From assembly GCF_015679185.1 (NCBI RefSeq), contig NZ_CP064939.1, positions 5,362,071-5,426,070 of the forward strand: DNA of 64,000 nt. The letters run 5' to 3'. Numbering within the stretch: position 1 is the first letter of the stretch; each line of letters starts with the position of its first letter. The stretch comes from Pedobacter endophyticus (GTDB lineage: Bacteria; Bacteroidota; Bacteroidia; Sphingobacteriales; Sphingobacteriaceae). The notes under the pieces are model-generated. The model worked only from the letters and a program-made list of their open reading frames with translations, had not been told where the DNA came from and did not search any database. A program made the position numbers and the translations under genes. Shown one piece after another: positions 17,721 to 26,270 of the stretch.

Positions 17721-18359
17721 ATGCAAAAGCCTAAGCCAAAACCATATCCAATATTAGAAGATGAACCTATCTTGCAGTTCAATGATATCGATGCGTCGTT
17801 AACCTACAGCTATTCGAATTATTTGAACTGGCTTTTCGATGATCGGGTTGAACTGATTAAGGGGAAAGTTTTTAAGATGAGTCCGGCGCCGTCGAGAATA
17901 CATCAAAAAATATCCATCAATATAATTAACCCATTGGCCAACTATTTGAAAGGCAAACCATGCGAAGTTTACGCTGCCCCTTTTGATGTTCGTTTCCCAA
18001 AAGAAAGCAAGGAAGATTCCGCTGTTTTTACTGTTTTACAGCCCGATATTTGTGTAGTTTGCGATAAAAGCAAGTTAGACGATCGTGGCTGCATTGGTGC
18101 TCCCGACCTTGTCGTCGAGATTTTATCACCCGGAAACAACAAGAAAGAGCTGTTGCACAAATACAGGGTTTACGAAGAATTCGGCGTCAAAGAATATTGG
18201 GTGGTAAGCCAGAGCGATCAAAGTATTTTAATTTACACTTTGAATGAGATGGGAAGGTTTCAGCCATCAAAAATATTTACTTTGAGCGAAACGATAACTT
18301 CATCTGTTTTGCCCGGTTTTGAGCTGGCTTTGGATGATGTTTTTGAAGACCTGAATTAA
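17721..18359 (+). CDS. Uma2 family nuclease-fold protein, copy 2
   Basis: The 212-residue second copy keeps the acidic active-site candidates (Asp109 in QPDI, Glu133 in VVEILSP) and the Tyr/Trp-rich VKEYWVV segment unchanged. Its distinctive block (residues 62-83) includes KISINIINPLANYLKGK. The N-terminal MQKPKPKPYP is shared with copy 3. Because the gene starts one base after copy 1 ends and one base before copy 3 begins, the set should be co-transcribed. Flanks are identical to copy 3 over long DNA stretches, pointing to recent duplication or gene conversion. Confidence 0.88.
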   Translation: MQKPKPKPYPILEDEPILQFNDIDASLTYSYSNYLNWLFDDRVELIKGKVFKMSPAPSRIHQKISINIINPLANYLKGKPCEVYAAPFDVRFPKESKEDSAVFTVLQPDICVVCDKSKLDDRGCIGAPDLVVEILSPGNNKKELLHKYRVYEEFGVKEYWVVSQSDQSILIYTLNEMGRFQPSKIFTLSETITSSVLPGFELALDDVFEDLN

Positions 18360-18360
18360 C

Positions 18361-18999
18361 ATGCAAAAGCCTAAGCCAAAACCATATCCAATACGGGAAG
18401 ATGAACCTATCTTGCAGTTCAACGACATCGATGCGTCGTTAACCTACAGCTATTCCAATTATTTGAACTGGCTTTTCGATGATCGGGTTGAACTGATCAA
18501 AGGAAAAGTATTTAAGATGTGTCCGGCGCCGTCGCGAGTGCATCAAAAAATTTCCATCGCTTTGTTAAAGCACTTTATCAATTTTTTGGACGGCAAACCA
18601 TGCGAAGTTTACGCAGCCCCTTTTGATGTTCGTTTCCCAAAAGAAAGCAAGGAAGATTCCGCTGTTTTTACTGTTTTACAGCCCGATATTTGTGTAGTTT
18701 GCGATAAAAGCAAGTTAGATGATCGTGGCTGCATTGGTGCTCCCGACCTTGTTGTAGAAATTCTATCTCCCGGAAACAACAAGAAAGAGCTGTTGCACAA
18801 ATACAGGGTTTACGAAGAATTCGGCGTTAAAGAATATTGGGTGGTAAGCCAGAGCGATCAAAGTATTTTAATTTACACTTTGAATGAGATGGGCAGATTC
18901 CAACCTTCAAAAATTTTTACCTTGAGCGAAACGATAACTTCATCTGTTTTGCCTGGCTTTGAGTTGGCTTTGGATGACGTTTTTAAAGATTTAGAATGA
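18361..18999 (+). CDS. Uma2 family nuclease-fold protein, copy 3
   Basis: Also 212 residues, with the same putative catalytic positions. Its variable block reads KISIALLKHFINFLDGK; the following GKPCEVYAAPFDV is identical to copy 2. FKMCPAPSRVH has Cys in place of the Ser found in the others. Its TGA stop overlaps the ATG of copy 4 in the sequence ATGATGG, suggesting translational coupling. Nothing in the gene indicates inactivation: the frame is intact and the core motifs are preserved. Confidence 0.88.
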   Translation: MQKPKPKPYPIREDEPILQFNDIDASLTYSYSNYLNWLFDDRVELIKGKVFKMCPAPSRVHQKISIALLKHFINFLDGKPCEVYAAPFDVRFPKESKEDSAVFTVLQPDICVVCDKSKLDDRGCIGAPDLVVEILSPGNNKKELLHKYRVYEEFGVKEYWVVSQSDQSILIYTLNEMGRFQPSKIFTLSETITSSVLPGFELALDDVFKDLE

Positions 19000-19643
19000 T
19001 GGAAAAGCCGAGACCAGAGCCGAAACCATATCCGATACGGGAAGATGAGCCTGTTTGGCAGTTCAATGATATCGATGCGTCGTTAACCTACAGCTATTCC
19101 AATTATTTGAACTGGCTTTTCGATGATCGGGTAGAACTGATTAAGGGGAAAGTTTTTAAGATGAGTCCGGCGCCGTCGCGAGTGCATCAGGAGATTTGCG
19201 GAAACATTTTTGTAAGTATGAAGACTTTTATTGAAAAGTCGCCATCCAAAGTTTACACGGCGCCTTTTGATGTTCGTTTTCCGAAAGAAAGCAAGGAAGA
19301 TTCCGCTGTTTTTACCGTTTTACAGCCCGATATTTGTGTAATTTGCGATAAAAGCAAGTTAGACGATCGTGGTTGCATCGGCGCTCCCGACCTTGTTGTC
19401 GAAATTTTATCTCCCGGAAACAACAAGAAAGAGCTGTTGCACAAATACAGGGTTTACGAAGAATTTGGCGTTAAAGAATATTGGGTGGTTAGCCAAAGCG
19501 ACCAAAGCATTCTGATTTACACACTGAACGATATGGGCAGGTTTCAACCTTCGAAAATATTTACTTCAAGTGAAAAAATAACTTCGTCTGTTCTACCCGG
19601 TTTTGAGTTGGCTTTGGATGACGTTTTTAAAGATTTAGAGTAG
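18996..19643 (+). CDS. Uma2 family nuclease-fold protein, copy 4
   Basis: The last copy is 215 residues with a slightly longer head (MMEKPRPEPKPYP) and a second ATG at 18999 as an alternative start. It is the most diverged in the variable block (EICGNIFVSMKTFIEKSPSK) and differs mildly near the C-terminus (TSSEKITSSVLPGF). The acidic core motifs are retained. It is followed directly by the 97-bp repeat array, which separates the cluster from valS. Confidence 0.88.
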   Translation: MMEKPRPEPKPYPIREDEPVWQFNDIDASLTYSYSNYLNWLFDDRVELIKGKVFKMSPAPSRVHQEICGNIFVSMKTFIEKSPSKVYTAPFDVRFPKESKEDSAVFTVLQPDICVICDKSKLDDRGCIGAPDLVVEILSPGNNKKELLHKYRVYEEFGVKEYWVVSQSDQSILIYTLNDMGRFQPSKIFTSSEKITSSVLPGFELALDDVFKDLE

Positions 19644-19682
19644 GTAATTCAACCTCCATAACCCAATACTTACTTCTCTATG

Positions 19683-20140
19683 GCCGGCTGCTTCAGCTGC
19701 CTGTTGTTGTGGTTTCAAACCTTGGCTTTAACCAAATGTGAAGCTATTTTCGCTCATTTTTGTATTTAAATCTATTATTGCCGGCTGCTCCAGCTGCCTG
19801 TTGTTGTGGGTTTCAAACCTTGGCTTAAGCCAAATGTGAAGCTGTCTTTCCTCATTTTTGTATTTAAATCTATTATTGCCGGCTGCTCCAGCTGCCTGTT
19901 GTTGTGAGTTCAAACCTTGGCTTTAGCCAAATGTGAAGCTGTCTTTCATCATTTTTGTATTTAAATTATTATTGCCGGCTGCTTCAGCTGCCGGTTGTTG
20001 TGGGTTCAAACCTTGGCTTTAGCCAAAGGTGAAGCTGTTTTCGCTCATCTTTGTATTTAAAAATTTCTCTTTTGCCGGCTGCTTCAGCTGCCGGTTGTTT
20101 AAGAGATTCAAACCTTGGCTTTAGCCAAATTTGAACTATA
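19683..20140. repeat. about 97-bp tandem repeat array, five units
   Basis: GCCGGCTGCTTCAGCTGCC starts units at 19683, 19780, 19878, 19974 and 20074 (periods 97, 98, 96, 100). Each unit also holds TTCAAACCTTGGCTTTAGCCAAA, in which TTGGCT/AGCCAA makes a 6-bp hairpin, and TTTTTGTATTTAAA as a joint. The array lies between the last Uma2 gene and valS. Short open frames crossing it are repeat artefacts. From 20140 to 20280 there is A/T-rich sequence and TTTAGTCTTTCAGCTT-like words. Confidence 0.88.
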
Positions 20141-20262
20141 CGGTAAATTAATAAAAAGAGCGCTGCATTTACCTTTTAAACCTGATTCCGGTGAAAAGCC
20201 TTTTGCTTAATCACTTTAATTCAGCTTTTCGCTTCGGGCTTCTGTCTTTTAGCTGTCTGCGC

Positions 20263-20293
20263 TTTAGTCTTTCAGCTTAATTAGCTATTTTTG
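20263..20293 (+). promoter_or_regulatory. valS promoter candidate (TTTA-N19-TATTTTTG)
   Basis: TATTTTTG at 20286-20293 matches the TAnnTTTG -7 element, and TTTA at 20263-20266 lies at the ideal 19-base spacing for -33. The start codon at 20311 would leave a short leader. The -33 element is part of the dispersed GCTTTAGTCTTTCAGCTT repeat. Confidence 0.55.
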
Positions 20294-20310
20294 GGTTTTT
20301 AATATAATTC

Positions 20311-23001
20311 ATGAGCATTTCCACCAAGTACAATCCTGCAGAAACCGAAGATAAATGGTATAGCTACTGGCTATCGAAAAAATTTTTTCACTCAGAGCCC
20401 GATGAGCGTGAGCCTTACACCATTGTAATTCCGCCGCCCAACGTTACCGGAGTGTTGCACATGGGCCATATGTTAAACAATACCATACAGGATGTTTTGA
20501 TCCGTAAGGCACGTATGGAAGGCAAAAATGCTTGCTGGGTTCCCGGAACCGATCACGCATCAATTGCTACCGAAGCAAAGGTTGTGGCCATGTTGAAAGA
20601 ACAGGGCATTAACAAAAAAGATCTTTCGCGTGAGGAGTTTTTAAAGTATGCCTGGGAATGGAAAGAAAAATATGGCGGCATTATTTTAGAGCAGTTAAAG
20701 AAACTTGGCGCAAGTTGCGATTGGGACCGTACGCGATTTACGATGGAAGAAGACCTTTCTGAAGCTGTGATCGATTCGTTTATCCATTTGTATAAAAAAG
20801 GATGGATTTATCGCGGCATTCGTATGGTAAACTGGGATCCGGCCGGAAAAACTGCCGTTTCTGACGAAGAAGTTATCCGTAAGGAAGTTAACCAGAAGCT
20901 GTATTATATCCGCTATACTATTGCGGATGCGGGAGCGCCAAACTCCGAACTCCAAACTCCGAACTACCTTGTTGTTGCCACCACCCGCCCGGAAACGATA
21001 ATGGCCGATGCTGCAATTTGTATCAACCCGAACGATGAGCGCTTTGCGCACTTAAAGGGTAAAAAAGTGTTTGTGCCACTCGTTAACCACGAAATTCCGG
21101 TTATTGAGGATGAATATGTTGATATTGAATTCGGTACCGGTTGTTTAAAGGTTACGCCAGCACACGATCTGAATGATTATGAACTGGGCGTAAAGCACAA
21201 TTTGCCGGTAACCGACATTTTAAACGACGATGGAACCTTAAACGAACTTGCCGTTATTTTGGTGGGCGAAGACCGGTTTGTGGCCCGTAAAAAAATCGCC
21301 AAAATGTTGGAGGAAGCCGGGCATTTAGATAAAGTGGAGGATTATAAATCGCAGGTTGGTTTTTCTGAACGTACCGATGCGGCAATTGAACCCAAACTTT
21401 CGATGCAATGGTTTGTGAAAATGAAAGAATTGGCGCAGCCTGCTTTGGAAGATGTTGTAAAAGGAGAGGTTAACCTGATTCCGAATAAATTTGAAAATAC
21501 ATACCGCCATTGGATGGAGAACGTTCGCGATTGGAACATTTCTCGACAGCTTTGGTGGGGACAGCGCATCCCGGCTTGGTACGACGACAAAGGAAACTGG
21601 GTTGTTGCAAAAACCAAAGATGAAGCGTTGGAAGAGTTCTGGAAGAAAAAGCATTTAGACGAAAGCTGCTCGGAAACTGAAAAAGCTGGATTCAAGCATC
21701 AATTAGAGCCTTTTTTAAAGCAAGACGATGATGTGATGGACACATGGTTTTCATCGTGGTTGTGGCCGATTTCCGTTTTCGATGGATTTAAAAACCCCGA
21801 TAACAAAGATATTAACTACTATTATCCAACCAACGATTTGGTTACGGCGCCAGAGATTTTGTTCTTTTGGGTGGCCCGAATGATTATGGCCGGACGAGAG
21901 TTTATGGGCAAAAAGCCATTTACCAATGTTTACCTCACTGGTATTGTTCGTGATAAACTGGGACGTAAAATGTCTAAATCGTTAGGTAATTCGCCAGATC
22001 CAATTGGTTTGATCGAAAAATATGGCGCCGATGCGGTTCGTGTTGGTATGCTCATGTCGTCGCCTGCAGGCAACGATTTAATGTTCGATGAAAGCTACTG
22101 TGAACAGGGACGTAATTTTGCATCAAAAATATGGAATGCCTTTCGCCTGGTGAAAGGTTGGGAAGTTGACGCGAATTTGGAGAACCCAAATTTACAGGCC
22201 ATTTCGTGGTTTGAAAATCGCTTTAACCAAACTTTAGTAGAAATTGAAAATGACTTCAAACAATATCGTTTGTCGGAGGCTTTAATGACCATTTACAAGC
22301 TGGTTTGGGACGATTTCTGTGCCTGGTATCTAGAAATGGTGAAGCCAGCTTACCAACAGCCAATTGATGCTGAAACGTACAAAGCTACAATTGGGTTTTT
22401 TGAGCAGATTATCAGATTGTTGCATCCAAATATGCCTTTCCTGACGGAAGAATTATGGCACGACGATTTGTTTGGTACCCGCGATGAAATGGACTGTTGT
22501 ATTGTGGCGCAGTTTCCGAAAGGTGGCGCAATTGACGAACAACTATTGAAAGATGCTGAGGTAGTAAAAACAGTTGTTGCCGAAATCAGAAACATTCGTA
22601 ATCAAAAGCAGATTTCGCCGAAAGAGTCTTTACCATTAAGCTTAAAAATTAACTCCGGCATCGACTACGAAAAGTGGATGAACATCATCTACAAACTCGG
22701 CAATGTTTCTGGTGCCGAAATAGTTGTCGATAAAATTGCCGGTGCAGCTGCTTTTATGGCCGGAAAGGACGAATTTTTTATTCGTTTAACTGAAAATGTT
22801 GATGTGGAGGCAGAACGAATCCGTTTAAACGCAGACCTGGTGTATTTGCAGGGTTTCTTAAAATCTGTTGATGCCAAACTGAGTAACGAGCGTTTCGTGC
22901 AAAATGCAAAGCCCGAAGTGGTAGCCAATGAGCAGAACAAAAAGGCCGATGCAGAAGCGAAGATCAAGATTATTGAGGAAAGTTTGGCCATGTTAGGATA
23001 A
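20311..23001 (+). CDS. valS: valyl-tRNA synthetase
   Basis: This 896-residue class I synthetase charges tRNA-Val. The HIGH-type motif is in PPPNVTGVLHMGHMLNN (about residues 42-58), the CP1 editing domain has VATTRPETIMADAA, and KMSKSLGNSPDP is the KMSKS loop. The C-terminal coiled-coil arm (about 835-896) is present. Just before the editing motif, residues about 209-219 (APNSELQTPNY) are encoded by the ACTCCAAACTCCGAACTCC-like words that make up intergenic repeats elsewhere in the window, an in-frame insert. A promoter candidate precedes it and a strong terminator follows. Confidence 0.97.
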   Translation: MSISTKYNPAETEDKWYSYWLSKKFFHSEPDEREPYTIVIPPPNVTGVLHMGHMLNNTIQDVLIRKARMEGKNACWVPGTDHASIATEAKVVAMLKEQGINKKDLSREEFLKYAWEWKEKYGGIILEQLKKLGASCDWDRTRFTMEEDLSEAVIDSFIHLYKKGWIYRGIRMVNWDPAGKTAVSDEEVIRKEVNQKLYYIRYTIADAGAPNSELQTPNYLVVATTRPETIMADAAICINPNDERFAHLKGKKVFVPLVNHEIPVIEDEYVDIEFGTGCLKVTPAHDLNDYELGVKHNLPVTDILNDDGTLNELAVILVGEDRFVARKKIAKMLEEAGHLDKVEDYKSQVGFSERTDAAIEPKLSMQWFVKMKELAQPALEDVVKGEVNLIPNKFENTYRHWMENVRDWNISRQLWWGQRIPAWYDDKGNWVVAKTKDEALEEFWKKKHLDESCSETEKAGFKHQLEPFLKQDDDVMDTWFSSWLWPISVFDGFKNPDNKDINYYYPTNDLVTAPEILFFWVARMIMAGREFMGKKPFTNVYLTGIVRDKLGRKMSKSLGNSPDPIGLIEKYGADAVRVGMLMSSPAGNDLMFDESYCEQGRNFASKIWNAFRLVKGWEVDANLENPNLQAISWFENRFNQTLVEIENDFKQYRLSEALMTIYKLVWDDFCAWYLEMVKPAYQQPIDAETYKATIGFFEQIIRLLHPNMPFLTEELWHDDLFGTRDEMDCCIVAQFPKGGAIDEQLLKDAEVVKTVVAEIRNIRNQKQISPKESLPLSLKINSGIDYEKWMNIIYKLGNVSGAEIVVDKIAGAAAFMAGKDEFFIRLTENVDVEAERIRLNADLVYLQGFLKSVDAKLSNERFVQNAKPEVVANEQNKKADAEAKIKIIEESLAMLG

Positions 23002-23043
23002 ACTGATAGAGATCTTTAGGGCTTTCAAAAGCTCGCAGGTTTA

Positions 23044-23081
23044 AAACGGCCCTTTGGAAATTAAGTTCCAAAGGGCCGTTT
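23044..23081 (+). terminator. valS terminator
   Basis: A perfect 16-bp stem, AAACGGCCCTTTGGAA at 23044-23059 and its complement at 23066-23081, with a 6-base loop, lies 42 bp after the valS stop. T-rich sequence follows. This is the strongest terminator in the window. Confidence 0.85.
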
Positions 23082-23513
23082 GCTTTATGGTGGGAATAAT
23101 TTTTAGCAAAAAAATCAATACGAGTGCCGTTTAGATTCTTGCCGTCTTTCCCGCGCAGGCGGGAATCCTAATGCTAAGCTTTATCTTCCTCCTCAGTTTT
23201 TCTACAACTGATTTTTGGGGACGCTTTGTCAGGCTGAGCGAAGTCGAAGCCTCCTTCACTTACTTTTGGGCGTTAATGACGCTCTGTAGGCCATCTATAT
23301 TTCAAACGTTTTCCTAAATAATCATCTGGACTATAATTTACTCGAAAAACGCGGTTAAATCAACTGCCTGCCAAGTTTATAGCCGTACCGTACTTTATTG
23401 AAAAAACAGTGGGTTTCAAAAAAATTACGCAATGAGATTTAGTGTATCATATTTAAATACTATTTTGTGTTGCTAATACATTTAATACCATCTTTTAATC
23501 TAACCAAACAAAA
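23082..23513. repeat. gap with TTCCCGC/GCGGGAA hairpin and a REP arm
   Basis: The hairpin TTCCCGC-GCAG-GCGGGAA at 23148-23165 is a dispersed element; a copy of its left part is at 59144-59157. At about 23226-23252 lies GCTGAGCGAAGTCGAAGC, a relative of the 143-bp array's stem. The rest to 23513 is A/T-rich leader for the oxidoreductase operon; I see no gene and no certain promoter. Confidence 0.55.
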
Positions 23514-24869
23514 ATGGAAAATTCAAGAAGAAAATTTATCAAGCAATCAACAATCTTCGCTGCCGCAACTTATGCCGGTACAATGGGTATGAGCGCCAAA
23601 AGTTATGGTCGAATTATCGGAGCAAACGACAGAGTGCGGGTTGGTGTTGTTGGATTTTCTGATCGTTTTAAGAGTACCCTTTTGCCTTGTTTCTTAAATC
23701 ACAATAAAGAATTAAATTTTGATATTGTTGGGCTTTCCGATTTATGGAGCTACCGCAGAGATTTGGGAATAGCGCATTTGAAAGAAAAGTTTGGTCATGA
23801 TATTAAAGCTTGCAGAAACAATGATGAACTTTACGCCACCAAAGATCTTGATGCCGTAATTATCAGTACTGCCGATTTTCAACATGCGTTACATACCATT
23901 GAGGCCGTTAAAGCCAACTGCGACGCATATATTGAAAAACCTTTTGCCGAAACCATGGACGATGCAAAAGCGGCTTTGAAAGCGGTAAAAGCAACCGACA
24001 GAATCGTTCAGATTGGTTCTCAGCGCCGAAGCGGAGAAAATTATGCGAACGCAGCCAAATATATTCAAGACGGCAAGTTTGGGCCCATTACTGCGGTAGA
24101 TCTAGTTTGGAACGTCAATCAGCCCGGACGCTGGCGCAGGCCCGATCTGGTTGCAAAGCTTAAAGAGCAGGATATCGATTGGAAGCGATTTTTGTTGAAC
24201 AGGCCATTTGAGGCGTTCGACCCAAGAAAGTATTTAGAATACCGCTTGTTCTGGCCTTACTCATCGGGCATGCCGGGCCAGTGGATGTCGCACCAAATTG
24301 ATACCGTTCATTGGTTTACCAATTTAAAACATCCGCGAAGCGTGGTCGCAAACGGAGGTATTTACACCTGGAAAGATGGGCGTAGAAATTGGGATAGCAT
24401 GGTAGCCGTTTTTGATTATGGCCTTCCGAATACCGAAGATGGTTTTCAGGTTACGTTTACATCACGAATGCAGAACAGTGTTGGCGGCGTGGGCGAGGTG
24501 TACTATTCAAATGGTGGAGAATTAAATTTGATTACTAACAAAGTATCGCCAAAGGGCGGCTTAAGAAAAGACGAAGCAGCGGCGATGGATATGAAACCGA
24601 ATTTATTGCCCGAATTTGATCTGAGTAAAAAAGAGGTTAAAACGGCAACTGACGCAAACATGGGTGGCGATGAACTAACTTCGGGCCACATGCGGAACTG
24701 GATGGAATGTGTACGCAGTCGCAAAACCCCCAATGCGCCTGTAGAAGCTGGTTACTCGCATTCGGTGGCAAACATCATGACCAATGCAGCGGTTCATACG
24801 GGTGCCAAAGCTACTTTTGATGAAAACAGACAAGAAGTAATGGCAAACGGTAAAGTTTTTAAATATTAG
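23514..24869 (+). CDS. Gfo/Idh/MocA family oxidoreductase, exported
   Basis: The 451-residue protein has a Tat-like N-terminus (SRRKFIKQSTIFAAATYAGT), so it probably folds in the cytoplasm and is exported to the periplasm. The NAD(P)-binding domain has VRVGVVGFSDRF, in which the usual third glycine-rich position is altered. The family EKP motif (141-143) carries the catalytic lysine, and SHQIDTVHW supplies a histidine typical of sugar dehydrogenases. It is first in an apparent operon with a DUF1080 hydrolase 36 bp downstream, suggesting oxidation of glycosides to 3-keto sugars or the reverse step. Confidence 0.88.
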   Translation: MENSRRKFIKQSTIFAAATYAGTMGMSAKSYGRIIGANDRVRVGVVGFSDRFKSTLLPCFLNHNKELNFDIVGLSDLWSYRRDLGIAHLKEKFGHDIKACRNNDELYATKDLDAVIISTADFQHALHTIEAVKANCDAYIEKPFAETMDDAKAALKAVKATDRIVQIGSQRRSGENYANAAKYIQDGKFGPITAVDLVWNVNQPGRWRRPDLVAKLKEQDIDWKRFLLNRPFEAFDPRKYLEYRLFWPYSSGMPGQWMSHQIDTVHWFTNLKHPRSVVANGGIYTWKDGRRNWDSMVAVFDYGLPNTEDGFQVTFTSRMQNSVGGVGEVYYSNGGELNLITNKVSPKGGLRKDEAAAMDMKPNLLPEFDLSKKEVKTATDANMGGDELTSGHMRNWMECVRSRKTPNAPVEAGYSHSVANIMTNAAVHTGAKATFDENRQEVMANGKVFKY

Positions 24870-24905
24870 TAACTCGAAATAACAACTTTAATTCAAACAA
24901 CCAAT

Positions 24906-26270
24906 ATGTATAACATTAAAAAATATAGCGTTTTAGCCCTGTCGCTAATCAGCCTTTCGGCTGCGGCGCAGAAATCGAAGCCCCTTTTCGATGGTAAAAC
25001 CCTAAACGGATGGAAAGCGGTTGCAGGCGCAGCACCCTACAAAGTCGAAGATGGAATGATTGTAGGAACGATGACTAAGGGAACGCCAAACTCGTTCTTG
25101 ATTACCGATAAGGAATATGGCGATTTTATCCTTGAGTTGGATGTAAAATTGGAGGGAGAAAACACCAACTCTGGCATTCAAACCCGTAGCCACATCAAAC
25201 CAGAGGGAAATAATGGCAAAGGCTTGGTTTACGGCCGACAAATGGAAATTGACCCGACACCGCGAGCGTGGACGGGCGGTATTTACGATGAAGCCCGGCG
25301 ATTATGGCTATATCCGTTGGAGCTCAATCCATCGGCGAAACCATTGTACAAGAAAAATGAATTTAATCACTATAAAATAGAATGTATTGGTAATGAGCTT
25401 AAAACCTGGGTAAACGGAACTCCCGTTGCTTTTGTTATCGATACCCTTGATAAATCGGGATTTATCGGCTTGCAAGTTCATGGAATTGGTAATAATTTGG
25501 AAAACGACGGTAAAAAAGTTTATTTCAAAAATATCAATATCCAAACAGGAGGATTAAAATCTAAATCCTTTCCAAAAGGGATTTATGCTGTAAATCTTAC
25601 TCCAAATTCGTTATCGGCTTATGAGAAATCGGATGGATATAAACTTCTTTTCGATGGAAAAAGCAATGCCGGATGGATTGGTGCCTATAAAAGTGCCTTT
25701 CCTTCAAAAGGGTGGAAGATCGAAAACGGCGTGATCAGCGTTGAGCCATCCGGCGGGGCCGAATCTACAAATGGTGGCGACATTGTAACCACAGAAGAAT
25801 TTGCCGCGTTTGATATGTCTTTCGAATTTAAGCTTACGCCCGGCGCAAACAGCGGAGTAAAGTATTTTGTAACGCTAAGCGAAAAGAATACAGGCTCTGC
25901 CATTGGCCTCGAATATCAGGTTCTGGATGATGTGTTGCATCCTGACGCGAAGTTGGGCACAGATGGGAACCGTACCCTGGCATCGTTATACGATTTAATG
26001 ACCGCTAAAAAAGAAGCCAGGTTCCTTCGCCCAATCGGCAGCTGGAATAACGCTCGCTTAGTGGTGTACCCAAATAACAAGGTTGAACACTACTTAAACG
26101 GTGTAAAAGTGCTGGAATACGTTAGAGGGTCGGCAGAATTTGAAAAGTTGGTTGCCATGAGTAAATATAAAGATTGGAAGAACTTTGGCGTGGCTCCAAA
26201 GGGGCATATTCTGCTTCAGGATCACGGCAATAAGGTAGATTTCAGAACCATTAAAATCAAAAAATTATAA
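24906..26270 (+). CDS. two-domain DUF1080 protein (3-keto-glycoside hydrolase type)
   Basis: The 454-residue secreted protein (signal peptide ending SAAAQ) contains two DUF1080 jelly-roll domains. The first opens with LFDGKTLNGWKAV (about 27-39) and spans to about 215; the second opens with LLFDGKSNAGWIGAY (about 247) and runs to the end. Characterised DUF1080 proteins cleave 3-keto-glycosides or 3-keto-disaccharides. The neighbours on both sides are Gfo/Idh/MocA dehydrogenases, matching a known Bacteroidota pathway in which glycosides are oxidised at C3, split, and reduced again. Its stop codon overlaps the next ATG by one base. Confidence 0.88.
   Translation: MYNIKKYSVLALSLISLSAAAQKSKPLFDGKTLNGWKAVAGAAPYKVEDGMIVGTMTKGTPNSFLITDKEYGDFILELDVKLEGENTNSGIQTRSHIKPEGNNGKGLVYGRQMEIDPTPRAWTGGIYDEARRLWLYPLELNPSAKPLYKKNEFNHYKIECIGNELKTWVNGTPVAFVIDTLDKSGFIGLQVHGIGNNLENDGKKVYFKNINIQTGGLKSKSFPKGIYAVNLTPNSLSAYEKSDGYKLLFDGKSNAGWIGAYKSAFPSKGWKIENGVISVEPSGGAESTNGGDIVTTEEFAAFDMSFEFKLTPGANSGVKYFVTLSEKNTGSAIGLEYQVLDDVLHPDAKLGTDGNRTLASLYDLMTAKKEARFLRPIGSWNNARLVVYPNNKVEHYLNGVKVLEYVRGSAEFEKLVAMSKYKDWKNFGVAPKGHILLQDHGNKVDFRTIKIKKL

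Noticed and set aside
19728..19913. 61-residue ORF in the 97-bp array
   Set aside because: Consists of repeat units only; the period of 96-100 bp does not keep frame.
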